Origin: Chlamydia sp. BM-2023
GTDB lineage: Bacteria > Chlamydiota > Chlamydiia > Chlamydiales > Chlamydiaceae
Length of the DNA: 64,000 bases
Direction: 5' to 3'
Assembly: GCF_964023145.1 (NCBI RefSeq)
Contig: NZ_CAXIED010000001.1
Coordinates: 620,001 to 684,000, forward strand
In this document: positions 28,920 to 37,757 of the stretch, in pieces
How positions within the stretch are numbered: the stretch's first letter is position 1
Layout of the letters: every line of letters starts with the position of its first letter
Made by a program: the position numbers and the translations under genes
The notes under the pieces: model-generated
The model's database searches: none
Told to the model about the DNA's origin: nothing
The model's input: the letters and a program-made list of their open reading frames with translations, nothing else

Positions 28920-29936
28920 ATGGTTCTAGGGGTTGTTGGAATTAGCTATCGGGAGGCTGCTTTAAAAGAAAGGGAAGCAGCTATCAATATTTTAAAGGAT
29001 TTTGAAGCTAATCCATTGTTCGCGCAGCGTTTTTTTGGTGACGGTGGTTCTTTTATTTTATTGCTCACTTGCCATAGAGCAGAAATCTATTATTTTTCTC
29101 AAAGCGACAACCAAATTCAATCAGATGTGATTTCTCGCATTTCTTCGTTAGGGGCGCGCCCATATTGTTATCAGGGATTAGCGTGCTTCAATCATTTGTT
29201 TACAGTCACTAGTGGTATGGATAGCTTGATTTCTGGAGAAACAGAAATACAAGGACAAGTGAAACGCGCGTATATTAAGGCAAAAACAGAACGCAGTTTG
29301 CCTTTTGCGCTACATTTTCTATTTCAAAAGGCTTTAAAAGAAGGGAAAGGATTTCGCTCACAAGTATCTTTATCTCATCCTGTTGTCACTATAGAGTCAA
29401 TTGTTGAAGAAACTCTAGACTTGCATGGTAAATCAATAAAAGACAAACTTTTATTCATCGGTTACTCCGATATTAATCGGAAAATCGCAAAGGGGCTGAG
29501 CGCGAAGGGTTACCGGAACCTGATTTTTTGCTCTCGAAAAAATCTTTCCATACCTTACGATACAATAGCTCGTAGTCAGCTTTCCTTTAGAGAGCCTTAT
29601 GATGTCATTTTCTTTGGATCATCGGAATCAGCTAATGACTTTTCCGGATTATCTTTAGAAAGTTTGGCAAGCATTCCAAGCCGTGTGATTTTTGATTTTA
29701 ATGTCCCACGCACCTTTACTTTAATGGAGCGTCCCAAAGGTATCATATGTTTGGATATGGATTTTATTAGTGAGCGTGTGCAGAAAAAACTTCAAGTTAA
29801 TAAGCAATCTACAAATAAAGAAAAGCCATTTTTAGCTCTAGCAGCAAGAAAACAATGGGAAGTTTATGAAAAAAAGTGCTCGTGTATGCCCTCGAGCCAG
29901 GTTCGATCTTCTCGTCCTAAGCTGTTGATTCTTTAG
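28920..29936 (+). CDS. hemA: Glutamyl-tRNA reductase HemA
   Basis: A 338-residue enzyme that reduces glutamyl-tRNA for tetrapyrrole synthesis. The catalytic cysteine is Cys51 in [13 protein letters not shown] (family TCNR-type motif) and the loop [21 protein letters not shown] is conserved. The NADPH-binding loop reads [16 protein letters not shown], a poor match to the usual GxGxxG. It is shorter than typical HemA (about 410-440), with a reduced C-terminal dimerisation domain. ATG 28920 places Cys51 at the usual position; GTG 28914 is the alternative. No strong ribosome-binding site. Divergent from parE and upstream of the type III cluster, with its own spacing. Confidence 0.87.
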   Translation: MVLGVVGISYREAALKEREAAINILKDFEANPLFAQRFFGDGGSFILLLTCHRAEIYYFSQSDNQIQSDVISRISSLGARPYCYQGLACFNHLFTVTSGMDSLISGETEIQGQVKRAYIKAKTERSLPFALHFLFQKALKEGKGFRSQVSLSHPVVTIESIVEETLDLHGKSIKDKLLFIGYSDINRKIAKGLSAKGYRNLIFCSRKNLSIPYDTIARSQLSFREPYDVIFFGSSESANDFSGLSLESLASIPSRVIFDFNVPRTFTLMERPKGIICLDMDFISERVQKKLQVNKQSTNKEKPFLALAARKQWEVYEKKCSCMPSSQVRSSRPKLLIL

Positions 29937-29951
29937 CGTCTAATTCATCTC

Positions 29952-29980
29952 TTGACATATACAGCTATCGAAAATACTCT
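29952..29980 (+). promoter_or_regulatory. Candidate sigma-66 promoter in the hemA-scc4 spacer
   Basis: TTGACA (29952-29957) is perfect; the 17-base spacer leads to TACTCT (29975-29980), a weak -10. It would start transcription about 295 bases before scc4 and could serve the type III cluster, but distance and weak -10 leave doubt. The remaining 300 bases to scc4 hold no gene. Confidence 0.4.
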
Positions 29981-30283
29981 AGGCTTTCATCGTTAACTAC
30001 GATGGATTTGTATGCAAGTGTGGTCTAGCACCGGTAGATTGTAATTGATAACAAGTACAATAAAAATCAGCCCGATTTTTCTTAGGTCTTTTGTTCTTTA
30101 TAGTGAAAAAGATGAACAAGAAAACGAACATAATATTGTTTAGAGAAACAAGAAATCGTTTTTATTTTTAAAGTTTGTATTGGCATAACTCGATTTAAGG
30201 GCTGAAAAAGCTAACTCTAGAAAAGAGGTTGTCTCAATTTTGGACGAAAGAAAGGCAGCCATTCCTGTACAGGAAGAACGTGC

Positions 30284-30688
30284 ATGTTGGAGAAATTGAT
30301 AAAAAATTTTGCCACGTATATTGGTATAACGTCAACCCTCGAATTTGATGCTGATGGAGCATATGTCTTGCCTATAAGTGATCTTGTCAAGATTCGCGTA
30401 CGGCAAAATGCAGATAATGAAATTGTATTTAGTGCTTTTTTAGGAGAGCTAGCTCCTTCTGCGGACACAAATAAAGTATACTTACAAATGATGGTAGCAA
30501 ACTTGTTTGGAAGAGAAACAGGAGGTAGTGCTTTAGGATTAGATTCTGAGGGTCATATAGTGATGACACGGAGAATTCCCGAAGAGGTTTCCTATGAAGA
30601 TTTTGCGCGTTACGTAGAGAGTTTTATGAATTTTTCTGAAACCTGGGTTGGGGATTTAGAATTAAATAAAGCGGAACAAGGACAATAG
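30284..30688 (+). CDS. scc4: Scc4, type III secretion chaperone / RNA polymerase-binding protein
   Basis: A 134-residue acidic protein with the type III chaperone fold pattern ([15 protein letters not shown], then beta strands and [13 protein letters not shown]). By sequence and place before CdsD it is CT663/Scc4 of C. trachomatis, reported to form a chaperone complex with Scc1 for CopN and also to bind sigma-66 region 4 and the RNA polymerase beta flap. AGGA lies nine bases before the ATG. First gene of the type III cluster. Confidence 0.88.
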   Translation: MLEKLIKNFATYIGITSTLEFDADGAYVLPISDLVKIRVRQNADNEIVFSAFLGELAPSADTNKVYLQMMVANLFGRETGGSALGLDSEGHIVMTRRIPEEVSYEDFARYVESFMNFSETWVGDLELNKAEQGQ

Positions 30689-30708
30689 GCAACAGGGGTA
30701 GAAAGAAC

Positions 30709-33273
30709 ATGGGTGCACGTTTAGTTATTGTTAAAGGCCCGTTGTCAGGAGTTATTCTTGTTCTCGAAGAAGGGGCGAGTTGGTCTATAGGCAAAGACCC
30801 AACTGCTAATGATATCCCTTTAGAAGATCCTGAACTTGCAGACTCGCAAGTTATGATCACTAAAGATGAAGATGTTTATAACCTTGAAAATTTAGATACT
30901 AAGCTTCCTGTTTCTGTAAATGGTCAAGCTATAACAAGTGTAACAACGTTGAAAAACGCTGATGTTATCGAGTTTGGCAGTAACCAATATTCTTTTCTTG
31001 TGGATGAGTTTGATCCTGAAGATGTTGTTTATGATTTTGACCTTTCCGAAATAAATGGTGCTAATGTCTCGGCAGAACCTGCCGATAGTAAAAAGAAGAC
31101 GAAGAAGAAAAGTAAGCCTTCGGAAGAAGGCACTAAAAAAACTTCCTCAAAAAAACAGTCCGCTTCCGATACCTCTCCTACCGATAAAGATAAAGAACTT
31201 GCTGAGGCATTTTTAGCTTCTGCGAAATCGGAAAAAAAAACATCCGATGCACAGATAGATATGGCTGTTTCTCCAGAAGATTCTGGTGAGGCACAGGAAA
31301 AACCCTCGTCGAGGGATGAGAAAAATAACAAACCCCAAAACGCTACTATGGAAGAAAACGGAGCTTTGCCCAATCAAAATCAGCAGCCGTTACCTGAAGA
31401 TTCTGCAAAACAGGATCAGCCTAAAGAAGGTAATCGGCCTCAAGAGGGTGAGCCTGTCAAGGAGACTCCAGATCTAATAACTCCTAAGGATGACGCTGCA
31501 GCTGATAAAAAAGAAGCTGAAAAAGAACCATCTGAGGAAAAAGCTCCCAAAGAAAAAGCTGTTGGCGAGGAGAAAGCTCCTTCGGAAGATAAAGAAGCAC
31601 CCAAAGATCAAAAAACAGATGAGAATGAAGCTCCTGCAGACAAAGCAGCAGGAGAGGATGATTCTGAAGATAAAGACGCTGAAGACAAAGACACCGATGA
31701 TAAAGATGCTGATGACAAAGATGAAAATCAGCCTGAAGAAGGTGAAGATGCCGGCGAAGAGGCTGAAGATGCTCAATCTAAAGAGCAGAAGGATAAGAAA
31801 CTTTCTAAACCGGAAGTTTTAACTCCATTTAATGTTCAGGATCTTTTTCGGTTTGATCAGGGTATTTTCCCCGCAGAAATAGATGACATTGTTCAAAAAA
31901 ACGTTTCTGTAGATCTTTCACAACCTTCGCGTTTTCTATTAAAAGTATTAGCAGGCGCTAATATTGGCGCTGAGTTTCATCTCGATACAGGAAAATCTTA
32001 TATTTTAGGTAGTGACCCTGCATCTGCGGATATTGTCTTTAATGATCTTAGTGTTTCACACCAACATGCTAAAATTATCGTCAGCAATGACGGTTCTATC
32101 ATGCTGGAAGATCTCGGAAGTAAAAATGGCGTCATTGTTGAAGGGAAAAAAATAGAGCATAACTCTACTTTAAGCTCCAATCAAGTGGTTGCTCTAGGAA
32201 CAACTTTATTTTTGCTGATAGATCATTCGGCTCCCGCAGATACTATTGTAGCGTCTTTTGCTCCAGAAGATTACGGTTTATTCGGCCGCCCTCAAGATGC
32301 TGAAGCTATTGCTGAGCAAGTAGCTCAAGAAGAAGAAGAAAAACGAAAGCGGGCTACATTACCAACGGGATCGTTCATCCTAACATTGTTTATTGGTGGT
32401 TTAGCAATACTTTTTGGTATGGGCACGGCTTCTTTATTCCATACGAAAGAAGTTATTCCTATGGAAAATGTCGATTTCCAAGAGGATATTGAGCGTGTAG
32501 TTAATGCTTTCCCAACTGTGCGCTATACTTTCAACAAGAACAATGGTCAGCTCTTTTTAATAGGGCACGTAAAAAATAGTATAGATAAAAGCGAGCTTCT
32601 TTATAAAGTGGATGCTTTGTCTTTCGTCAGAACGGTCGATGACAACGTGATAGACGATGAGGCTATTTGGCAAGAAATCAACATATTATTGTCTAAAAAG
32701 CCGGAGTTTAAAGGTGTGAGTATGCACTCACCAGAGCCCGGACTGTTTGTGATAACAGGATATTTAAAGACAGAAGAGCAAGCAGCATGTCTCTCCGATT
32801 ATCTTAATGTGCACTTCAACTATCTTTCTCTTCTTGAAAACAAGGTGATCATAGAATCGCAAATGCTAAAAGCAATAGCAGGTCAGCTTTTGCAGTCAGG
32901 ATTTGCAAATATTCACGTAGCCTTTGTGAATGGCGAAGTTGTTCTCACAGGTTATGTAAATAATGATGATGGAGAAAAATTCCGCGCTGTAGTTCAAGAG
33001 ATATCTGCTATCCCAGGCGTGCGTCTGGTGAAAAATTTTGTAGTTTTACTCCCCGTTGAAGAGGGAATAATTGATTTAAATTTGCGGTATCCTAGCCGTT
33101 ATCGCGTAACCGGATATTCAAAATACGGTGACGTAAGCATAAATGTTGTAGTCAATGGTAGGATTTTAACTCGTGGTGATGTTATCGATGGAATGACGGT
33201 AACAAGTATACAACCAAGCTGTATCTTTTTAGAGAAGGAAGGGTTGAAATATAAAATCGAGTACAATAAATAG
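30709..33273 (+). CDS. cdsD: CdsD (SctD), type III inner-membrane ring protein with two FHA domains
   Basis: An 854-residue protein. FHA domain 1 spans about 1-100, FHA domain 2 about 408-505 (SYILGSDPASADIVFNDLSVSHQHAKI, LEDLGSKNGV). Between them lies a ~280-residue disordered Lys/Glu/Asp/Ala/Pro-rich linker. One membrane helix at about 555-575 (PTGSFILTLFIGGLAILFGMG) is followed by periplasmic ring-building domains. FHA domains bind phosphothreonine; the homologue is reported as a substrate of PknD. AGGGG precedes the ATG by ten bases. Linker composition also gives the shadow ORFs seen on both strands here. Confidence 0.93.
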   Translation: MGARLVIVKGPLSGVILVLEEGASWSIGKDPTANDIPLEDPELADSQVMITKDEDVYNLENLDTKLPVSVNGQAITSVTTLKNADVIEFGSNQYSFLVDEFDPEDVVYDFDLSEINGANVSAEPADSKKKTKKKSKPSEEGTKKTSSKKQSASDTSPTDKDKELAEAFLASAKSEKKTSDAQIDMAVSPEDSGEAQEKPSSRDEKNNKPQNATMEENGALPNQNQQPLPEDSAKQDQPKEGNRPQEGEPVKETPDLITPKDDAAADKKEAEKEPSEEKAPKEKAVGEEKAPSEDKEAPKDQKTDENEAPADKAAGEDDSEDKDAEDKDTDDKDADDKDENQPEEGEDAGEEAEDAQSKEQKDKKLSKPEVLTPFNVQDLFRFDQGIFPAEIDDIVQKNVSVDLSQPSRFLLKVLAGANIGAEFHLDTGKSYILGSDPASADIVFNDLSVSHQHAKIIVSNDGSIMLEDLGSKNGVIVEGKKIEHNSTLSSNQVVALGTTLFLLIDHSAPADTIVASFAPEDYGLFGRPQDAEAIAEQVAQEEEEKRKRATLPTGSFILTLFIGGLAILFGMGTASLFHTKEVIPMENVDFQEDIERVVNAFPTVRYTFNKNNGQLFLIGHVKNSIDKSELLYKVDALSFVRTVDDNVIDDEAIWQEINILLSKKPEFKGVSMHSPEPGLFVITGYLKTEEQAACLSDYLNVHFNYLSLLENKVIIESQMLKAIAGQLLQSGFANIHVAFVNGEVVLTGYVNNDDGEKFRAVVQEISAIPGVRLVKNFVVLLPVEEGIIDLNLRYPSRYRVTGYSKYGDVSINVVVNGRILTRGDVIDGMTVTSIQPSCIFLEKEGLKYKIEYNK

Positions 33274-33319
33274 CTGATATTAAGGCTTGTTAATTCTTTT
33301 GTTTTTAGGAAGAAATACT

Positions 33320-33571
33320 ATGTTTAATATGGAAAATACAGCTGCTCAAGAAGATAAGTCTTCTCGTCAGCTTTTCGATTTAGAGAAAGAAATGCAGGAT
33401 CTGGGCAAAGCTCAAGAGATCAATGCTAGCGTGCAGGATAAAGTGCACAAGTTGAATACCTCTCTTCGAGAAGGTTCCGATAGAGAATCTTTCGAGAAAC
33501 AACAGGCATTATTAGCAGGATATCTCGCCCTTCAGAAAGTTCTCGGGCGGATCAACCGCAAAATGGTGTAA
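33320..33571 (+). CDS. cdsE: CdsE, needle-protein chaperone
   Basis: An 83-residue helical, charged protein between CdsD and the needle gene. With CdsG it is expected to keep the CdsF needle subunit from polymerising (SctE-like chaperone role, CT665 position). I chose the ATG at 33320 (MFNMENTAAQ), which follows an AGGA site, over the 33287 start. No membrane segment or signal. Confidence 0.82.
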   Translation: MFNMENTAAQEDKSSRQLFDLEKEMQDLGKAQEINASVQDKVHKLNTSLREGSDRESFEKQQALLAGYLALQKVLGRINRKMV

Positions 33572-33594
33572 CAGACTAGATAAGTGGAGAATTT

Positions 33595-33855
33595 ATGAGT
33601 GGTGGTAGCGGGAGCAGTTGCTCGGCATTTAATTTTAATGACATGCTTAATGGCGTATGTAAATACGTCCAAGGTGTCCAACAATACCTAACAGAACTAG
33701 AGACTTCAACGCAGGGTACAGTCGATTTGGGTACGATGTTTAATTTGCAATTTCGTATGCAAATTTTATCACAGTACATGGAAGCTGTATCTAACGTCTT
33801 GACAGCGGTGAACACAGAAATGATCACCATGGCAAGAGCTGTTAAAGGAAGTTAA
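33595..33855 (+). CDS. cdsF: CdsF (SctF), type III needle subunit
   Basis: An 86-residue protein with the needle pattern: N-terminal Gly/Ser-rich start, then two amphipathic helices with a central turn. Cysteine near the N-terminus (SGSSCSAF) fits chlamydial CdsF. It lies between its two predicted chaperones in the order E-F-G seen in chlamydiae (CT666). GTGGAGAA precedes the ATG. The product polymerises into the injectisome needle. Confidence 0.9.
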   Translation: MSGGSGSSCSAFNFNDMLNGVCKYVQGVQQYLTELETSTQGTVDLGTMFNLQFRMQILSQYMEAVSNVLTAVNTEMITMARAVKGS

Positions 33856-33873
33856 TAAATTAAGAGAAGGATC

Positions 33874-34323
33874 ATGGCAGATTTGGAATTATTTAAAGCA
33901 GATTTTGCGTTGTTGTTTGAAGCTGGTATGTTGGCCATTAAACAAGGCGATGAAGAAAGCGCAAGAAAGCTCTTTCAATCTCTACACATCCTAAGTCCTG
34001 ACCACTACGGTTATGAGCTAGGTTTGGCATTGATTGATTTACATAAAATGGAAATTTTTGCAGCTGAAGAAAAACTCAATGCTTTAGCACAAAAAGAAGT
34101 CGATAATTGGAGCGTTAAGTCTTTTCTATCGCTAACACATATGATGATCGTTTTGCATCAGGGAAGTTCTTTTGAAGTTCGCCGTGAAAGCTTAGAAAAT
34201 TGCTTGAAATTAGCAGACCAAGTTTTGGAAAACTGTGAAGTAGAATCTACAAGAATTCTTGCTCAATCGGTTTTAGACTGGCATGATACGCTAGTAGCTA
34301 AAAGTGGTGGACCTTTAGGTTAA
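33874..34323 (+). CDS. cdsG: CdsG, TPR-like needle chaperone
   Basis: A 149-residue helical protein with TPR-like repeats (FEAGMLAIKQGDEESARKLFQSLHILSPDHYGYELGLALI). It is the second needle chaperone by position (CT667) and fold. AGAAGG precedes the ATG at 33874. The start and the neighbouring stop are 18 bases apart, one operon. Confidence 0.85.
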   Translation: MADLELFKADFALLFEAGMLAIKQGDEESARKLFQSLHILSPDHYGYELGLALIDLHKMEIFAAEEKLNALAQKEVDNWSVKSFLSLTHMMIVLHQGSSFEVRRESLENCLKLADQVLENCEVESTRILAQSVLDWHDTLVAKSGGPLG

Positions 34324-34361
34324 CCCTCTTAGACCTTAAATAAATATATGGTTGTTGTCTT

Positions 34362-35033
34362 ATGATAGATCCCATGCAGCTTTTTCCGAAGCTAGACTCT
34401 GATAAAGAAACAGCTTCTATACAAAAACCTTCAGGAACTCCATTAGCTAGTGAGTTAAATAAAGAAGTTCCTGCGTTTTCTTTAGGAATGTCTTCGGATT
34501 TTCATAATAAAAACATAGAAGATGTAAGACCTAATCCCATGGCGATGATGCAAGATCGAAATTCGAACATTATCGACCCTGAATTAGAAGAGGCTTTAGA
34601 TTCTGAAGAGCTCGAAGAACAAATAAACAATCTTAAAGAGCGTTTATGGGATGCAAACTCTACTATACAAAGCCATGATCAAAATAAATTATCTCCGGAA
34701 CATCTCGAAGCTGTTAACTTAATTATTGATTTAATCAATGGAGATCTCGGTGAAATAGCCGAGCATACCCAACAGGATATAGAGAAAAAGAAAAAAGATG
34801 AGAGCGAATCCGTCACTCGTAAGATGATTGATTGGGTGTCCTCAGGAGAGGAAGTTTTGAACAGAGCTCTTCTTTATTTTTCTGACAGAAATGGAGAGCG
34901 TGAAAATCTAGCCGACTTTTTAAAAGTACAGTACGCAGTTCAAAGAGCAACACAAAGAGCGGAACTGTTTGCTAGTATCGTAGGAACTACGGTAAGTAGT
35001 GTGAAAACGATAATGACCACACAATTAGGTTAA
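34362..35033 (+). CDS. CT668-like conserved type III cluster protein, unknown role
   Basis: A 223-residue protein, mostly helical, with acidic and glutamine-rich middle. It lies between cdsG and cdsN in the place of CT668 of C. trachomatis. An inner-rod, gatekeeper or export-regulator role is possible from position, but nothing in the sequence identifies it. No ribosome-binding site is visible; a five-codon mini-ORF at 34348 ends in ATGA overlapping this ATG. One base separates the stop from cdsN. Confidence 0.75.
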   Translation: MIDPMQLFPKLDSDKETASIQKPSGTPLASELNKEVPAFSLGMSSDFHNKNIEDVRPNPMAMMQDRNSNIIDPELEEALDSEELEEQINNLKERLWDANSTIQSHDQNKLSPEHLEAVNLIIDLINGDLGEIAEHTQQDIEKKKKDESESVTRKMIDWVSSGEEVLNRALLYFSDRNGERENLADFLKVQYAVQRATQRAELFASIVGTTVSSVKTIMTTQLG

Positions 35034-35034
35034 C

Positions 35035-36363
35035 ATGGACGAATTGACGACAGATTTTGACACCCTCATGTCGCAATTAAACGACGTGCACTTAACTACT
35101 GTTGTTGGTCGTATCACTGAAGTCGTCGGTATGTTAATCAAAGCAGTTGTCCCTAACGTGCGTGTCGGGGAAGTATGCTTGGTTAAGCGTCATGGTATGG
35201 AGCCGCTTGTTACCGAAGTTGTTGGCTTTACACAAAATTTTGCTTTTTTATCACCATTGGGAGAGCTTTCTGGAGTGAGCCCTTCTTCAGAAGTTATCCC
35301 AACTGGTCTCCCTTTACACATTCGCGCAGGAAATGGACTGCTAGGACGAGTATTGAATGGTTTAGGAGAACCTATCGATGCTGAAACTAAAGGACCTTTA
35401 GTCGATGTGAATGAAACCTTCCCTATTTTCCGTGCACCACCTGATCCGTTGCACCGGGAAAAATTAAGAACTATCTTATCCACAGGCGTACGATGTATCG
35501 ATGGTATGCTCACAGTAGCACGGGGTCAGCGTATAGGAATCTTCGCTGGAGCTGGGGTAGGTAAATCTTCCCTCTTAGGGATGATCGCCAGAAATGCTGA
35601 AGAAGCCGATGTTAACGTAATTGCTCTTATTGGAGAGCGGGGCCGAGAAGTACGTGAGTTTATCGAGGGGGACCTGGGAGAAGAAGGAATGAAACGATCT
35701 GTGATCGTCGTTTCTACATCAGATCAGTCTTCACAATTGCGATTAAACGCTGCTTATGTAGGAACTGCTATAGCAGAATATTTCCGAGACCAAGGAAAAA
35801 CTGTCGTCTTGATGATGGACTCTGTAACGCGATTTGCCAGAGCGTTACGGGAAGTCGGATTGGCAGCAGGGGAACCCCCAGCAAGAGCAGGGTATACTCC
35901 TTCAGTATTTTCAACTTTACCGAGATTGCTAGAACGATCGGGAGCTTCAGATAAAGGAACAATCACAGCGTTTTATACCGTGCTTGTTGCTGGCGATGAC
36001 ATGAACGAACCGGTTGCCGATGAGGTAAAATCAATCCTGGATGGACACATTGTTTTATCCAATGCTTTAGCACAGGCATATCACTACCCCGCTATTGACG
36101 TGTTAGCGTCTATTAGCCGACTACTTACAGCCATTGTTCCCGAGGAACAGCGGCGTATCATAGGAAAAGCTCGTGAGGTATTGGCAAAGTATAAAGCAAA
36201 CGAAATGCTTATACGTATTGGAGAATATCGTCGGGGATCCGACCGCGAAGTGGATTTTGCTATAGATCATATAGACAAGCTGAATCGATTCTTAAAGCAA
36301 GATATCCATGAAAAGACAAATTATGAGGAAGCAGCACAACAACTGCGAGCGATTTTCCGTTAA
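35035..36363 (+). CDS. cdsN: CdsN (SctN), type III secretion ATPase
   Basis: A 442-residue F1-type ATPase. The P-loop GAGVGKS is at residues 172-178, with Walker B VVLMMDSVTRFARALREVGL and the arginine-finger region RLLTAIVPEEQRRI following. It hydrolyses ATP at the cytoplasmic base of the injectisome to unload substrates from chaperones. It follows the CT668-like gene by one base and precedes cdsO by 18. Confidence 0.97.
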   Translation: MDELTTDFDTLMSQLNDVHLTTVVGRITEVVGMLIKAVVPNVRVGEVCLVKRHGMEPLVTEVVGFTQNFAFLSPLGELSGVSPSSEVIPTGLPLHIRAGNGLLGRVLNGLGEPIDAETKGPLVDVNETFPIFRAPPDPLHREKLRTILSTGVRCIDGMLTVARGQRIGIFAGAGVGKSSLLGMIARNAEEADVNVIALIGERGREVREFIEGDLGEEGMKRSVIVVSTSDQSSQLRLNAAYVGTAIAEYFRDQGKTVVLMMDSVTRFARALREVGLAAGEPPARAGYTPSVFSTLPRLLERSGASDKGTITAFYTVLVAGDDMNEPVADEVKSILDGHIVLSNALAQAYHYPAIDVLASISRLLTAIVPEEQRRIIGKAREVLAKYKANEMLIRIGEYRRGSDREVDFAIDHIDKLNRFLKQDIHEKTNYEEAAQQLRAIFR

Positions 36364-36381
36364 TTACAAGGGTAGAATGCC

Positions 36382-36900
36382 GTGCCTAAATACCCGTTAG
36401 AGCCTGTTCTAGCGATTAAAAAAGATCGTGTGGATAGAGCAGAAAAAGTTGTTAAGGAAAAACGTCGTCTTTTAGAGATAGAACAAGAGAAATTACGAGA
36501 ATTAGAAGCTGCTCGTGATAAAGTAAAAAATCACTACATGCAAAAGATTCAGCAGTTGCGCGAACTGCTAGATGAAGGTACAACAAGTGATGCTGTTTTA
36601 CAGAGAAAAGCGTACATTAAAGTTGTAGCAGTGCAACTTTCTGAAGAAGAAGAAAAAGTTAATAAACAAAAAGAAAGTGTTTTAGCGGCTTCTAAAGAGC
36701 TGGAAAAAGCAGAAGTTAATTTAGCCAAACGGCGAAAAGAAGAAGAAAAAACGCGTTTGCATAAAGAAGAGTGGATGAAAGAAGCTCTAAAAGAAGAAGC
36801 GCGAGAAATAGAAAAAGAGCAAGATGAAATGGGTCAACTGCTTCATCAATTGCGCAAGAAAAAACAACGTGAATCGGGGGAATCTAGTTCATGGAATTAA
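36382..36900 (+). CDS. cdsO: CdsO (SctO), type III stalk protein
   Basis: A 172-residue, Lys/Glu-rich protein that is coiled-coil over most of its length, as expected of the SctO/FliJ stalk that sits in the ATPase pore. It directly follows the ATPase gene. It begins with GTG at 36382, after an AAGGG site nine bases upstream. It overlaps cdsP by ten bases. Confidence 0.88.
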   Translation: MPKYPLEPVLAIKKDRVDRAEKVVKEKRRLLEIEQEKLRELEAARDKVKNHYMQKIQQLRELLDEGTTSDAVLQRKAYIKVVAVQLSEEEEKVNKQKESVLAASKELEKAEVNLAKRRKEEEKTRLHKEEWMKEALKEEAREIEKEQDEMGQLLHQLRKKKQRESGESSSWN

Positions 36901-37745
36901 ATAAAACATCCGAGTCTATGTATAATTGCAAGACTGAGAGTCATGTGTCACAACAAGAGTTAGGCCCAGAACCTCAGGATAATCGCGACGTTAAAGTGTT
37001 TTCTTTGGAAGGTCGTCAGCAATCTCGACAAGATCGTCAGGATAACATCTCCAGTAAAGGTAGAAGCTCCCGTCAGGAATCTCGCGGAGCTGAAGATAAG
37101 CATGTAGATGATAAAACTTCTTCAGTATGCTCTAAAGAAGAAGAAAGTGAAGAGAAAGAAGGCTTCATGCATTTTGAAAATCCTACAGCAGGAATGGCTC
37201 TTGTTGATGCTGCTGCTTCTATGTCTAGCGACATAGTTGTAGAGACCTCTACAGTAGCTGTTGCTAGTGCTGATTTAGGATGGGTACAAGATATCATTGC
37301 TAATACAGTAGAATCTATGTTCATTGCCGATATGAACGGAGAGCAATTGGTAGAATTAGTTTTAGATAGTGAAGGAAATGTTCCAGAGGTATTCTCTGGT
37401 GCTAATTTGACATTAGTACAATCTGGAGCAGATATTTCTGTAAAAATCACTAATTTTGTAGATAATGCTCAAATGGCAGAAGCTATGAACTTAATTACAA
37501 GCAATCCTGAACAGCTTGCTTCTTTAGTTGGAGCTTTAAAAGGCCGACAATTAAATTTAACAGAGTTTGCTGTTGGAAGCAGTGTTGTCCAATTGCCAAC
37601 AATAGAAGAAATGCAAACACCTTTACATATGATCGCTGCGACAATTCATCAAAGAGATGAAGAGAAAGATCAAGAAGGAAAAGATCAGCAACAGCAGCAA
37701 GATCAAGAACAAAACCAATATAAAATTGAAGAAGCACGTTTATAA
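36891..37745 (+). CDS. cdsP: CdsP (SctP), needle-length regulator
   Basis: A 284-residue protein. The N-terminal third is polar and disordered (Gln/Arg/Asp-rich), the middle and C-terminal part is a compact domain with FIADMNGEQLVELVLDSEGN..., typical of the SctP/FliK C-terminal domain. Position after cdsO matches CT671. The C-terminal tail is Gln/Asp-rich. Start overlaps the cdsO stop. Confidence 0.78.
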   Translation: MELNKTSESMYNCKTESHVSQQELGPEPQDNRDVKVFSLEGRQQSRQDRQDNISSKGRSSRQESRGAEDKHVDDKTSSVCSKEEESEEKEGFMHFENPTAGMALVDAAASMSSDIVVETSTVAVASADLGWVQDIIANTVESMFIADMNGEQLVELVLDSEGNVPEVFSGANLTLVQSGADISVKITNFVDNAQMAEAMNLITSNPEQLASLVGALKGRQLNLTEFAVGSSVVQLPTIEEMQTPLHMIAATIHQRDEEKDQEGKDQQQQQDQEQNQYKIEEARL

Positions 37746-37757
37746 GGACGATTTCTT

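Noticed and set aside
30186..30204. TGGCATAACTC upstream of scc4 as a sigma-54 promoter
   Set aside because: The -12 GC box is missing at the required spacing.
31029..31822. Several long ORFs in both strands inside cdsD
   Set aside because: They come from the Lys/Glu/Asp-biased linker codons, have no ribosome-binding site and overlap a well-supported gene.
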